From positions 1-25,024 of the IMG/VR virus record IMGVR_UViG_3300024354_000076: a stretch of DNA of 25,024 bases, one strand, 5' to 3'. A program made the translations under genes and the position numbers. Shown here piece by piece: positions 24,810-25,024 of the stretch (position 1 is the first letter of the stretch; each line of letters starts with the position of its first letter). The stretch is from a virus. The notes under the pieces were generated by a model that did no database searches, was not told where the DNA came from, and saw nothing but the letters and a program-made list of their open reading frames with translations.

Positions 24810-24821
24810 GTTGCCTAAAAC

Positions 24822-24833
24822 TTCTGTACAGAA
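24822..24833. promoter_or_regulatory. Perfect 12-bp palindrome, possible operator
   Basis: TTCTGTACAGAA reads the same on both strands. Its right half TGTACAGAA recurs exactly 21 bases downstream (24846-24854). A further direct repeat, CTAAATTT, occurs at 24855-24862 and 24867-24874. Spacing of about two helical turns fits a dimeric repressor, but the site lies between convergent genes, which is unusual for an operator. It may be chance. Confidence 0.35.
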
Positions 24834-24866
24834 TAACGCTTGAAATGTACAGAACTAAATTTGGTG

Positions 24867-25022
24867 CTAAATTTCGCTCTCTTTGTCTATGGGACAAGGA
24901 ACTTTGACTAGGTTGCCGCAGTTAGCACATTGACCATCCAATGCCCACCACGCAATCTCGTAGTCATCGAACTGTGCAAAGATAGAAAAGACTGTACAAC
25001 CACAAGTACAAGCGTGGGTTGG
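24867..25022 (-). CDS. Zinc-ribbon-like protein, 5' partial
   Basis: Open frame on the - strand from the right edge (first full codon at 25022) to TAG at 24867-24869; 51 residues are visible and the start is outside. It reads PTHACTCGCTVFSIF, then FDDYEIAWWALDG, QCANCGNLVKVPC and a short acidic end. The cysteines C5, C7 and C9 and the pair C32-x2-C35 form a plausible zinc ribbon or knuckle, with another Cys at 43. It runs towards the late operon and is separated from it by the terminator. It may belong to an oppositely transcribed early or regulatory region. The cysteine pattern is the main support for coding. Confidence 0.66.
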   Translation of the reverse strand, partial: PTHACTCGCTVFSIFAQFDDYEIAWWALDGQCANCGNLVKVPCPIDKESEI

Positions 25023-25024
25023 AC

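Noticed and set aside
24574-24897. Antisense frame of 107 codons across the holin gene and terminator
   Set aside because: It reads through the terminator hairpin and the antisense of the holin gene, and gives a low-quality sequence. The zinc-ribbon frame at 24867-25022 is the better - strand candidate.

Overview
The window is a piece of a tailed double-stranded DNA phage (Caudoviricetes) or a prophage of one, covering the virion structure and lysis genes. Thirty-six genes run on the + strand, most of them overlapping or nearly touching, from a portal gene cut by the left edge to a strong terminator at 24777-24809. One partial gene on the - strand converges on that terminator from the right. 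Base composition looks moderate (roughly mid-40s percent GC by eye). Ribosome sites are AGGAG-like and many genes start with GTG, including the major capsid gene. Several small structural proteins are of kinds I associate with phages of Actinobacteria, so an actinobacterial host, perhaps aquatic, is plausible. That is an inference; no host marker, tRNA, integrase or replication gene is present.

Layout. (1) 3-1529: portal protein. (2) 1541-2491: four small genes. (3) 2484-10979: four translationally coupled genes, led by a 1773-residue protein, which I read as internal or ejection-type virion proteins because they lie between portal and scaffold. (4) 10980-11099: a gap with two perfect hairpins. 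(5) 11100-12532: scaffold and an N4-gp56-like major capsid protein. (6) 12598-14230: eight small genes, several of them tiny and very lysine-rich, including a DUF6496-like protein. (7) 14241-14881: two small structural proteins. (8) 14878-17603: a collagen-like Gly-X-Y fibre gene coupled to a GT25-type glycosyltransferase, followed by a GT4-type glycosyltransferase. (9) 17575-23868: a connector-like protein, a stand-alone fibre-anchor-type domain, a beta-rich protein, two tail-fibre genes around a small putative chaperone, two tiny genes and a 736-residue tail protein. (10) 23878-24752: lysis cassette with two holin-like membrane proteins flanking an M15-type peptidase. (11) 24867-25022, - strand: partial zinc-ribbon-like protein.

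No tape-measure, tail-tube or sheath gene is recognisable, and a connector-like and a large tail protein are present. A short-tailed (podovirus-like) particle is therefore the simplest reading, although genes outside the window could change this. Terminase and any maturation protease are not in view.

The most interesting unit is the collagen/GT25/GT4 cluster. The Gly-X-Y tract has threonine in the Y position in 60 of 91 triplets and no lysine in any triplet. This suggests a phage-encoded system that O-glycosylates its own collagen-like fibre on threonine, as opposed to animal-type hydroxylysine glycosylation.
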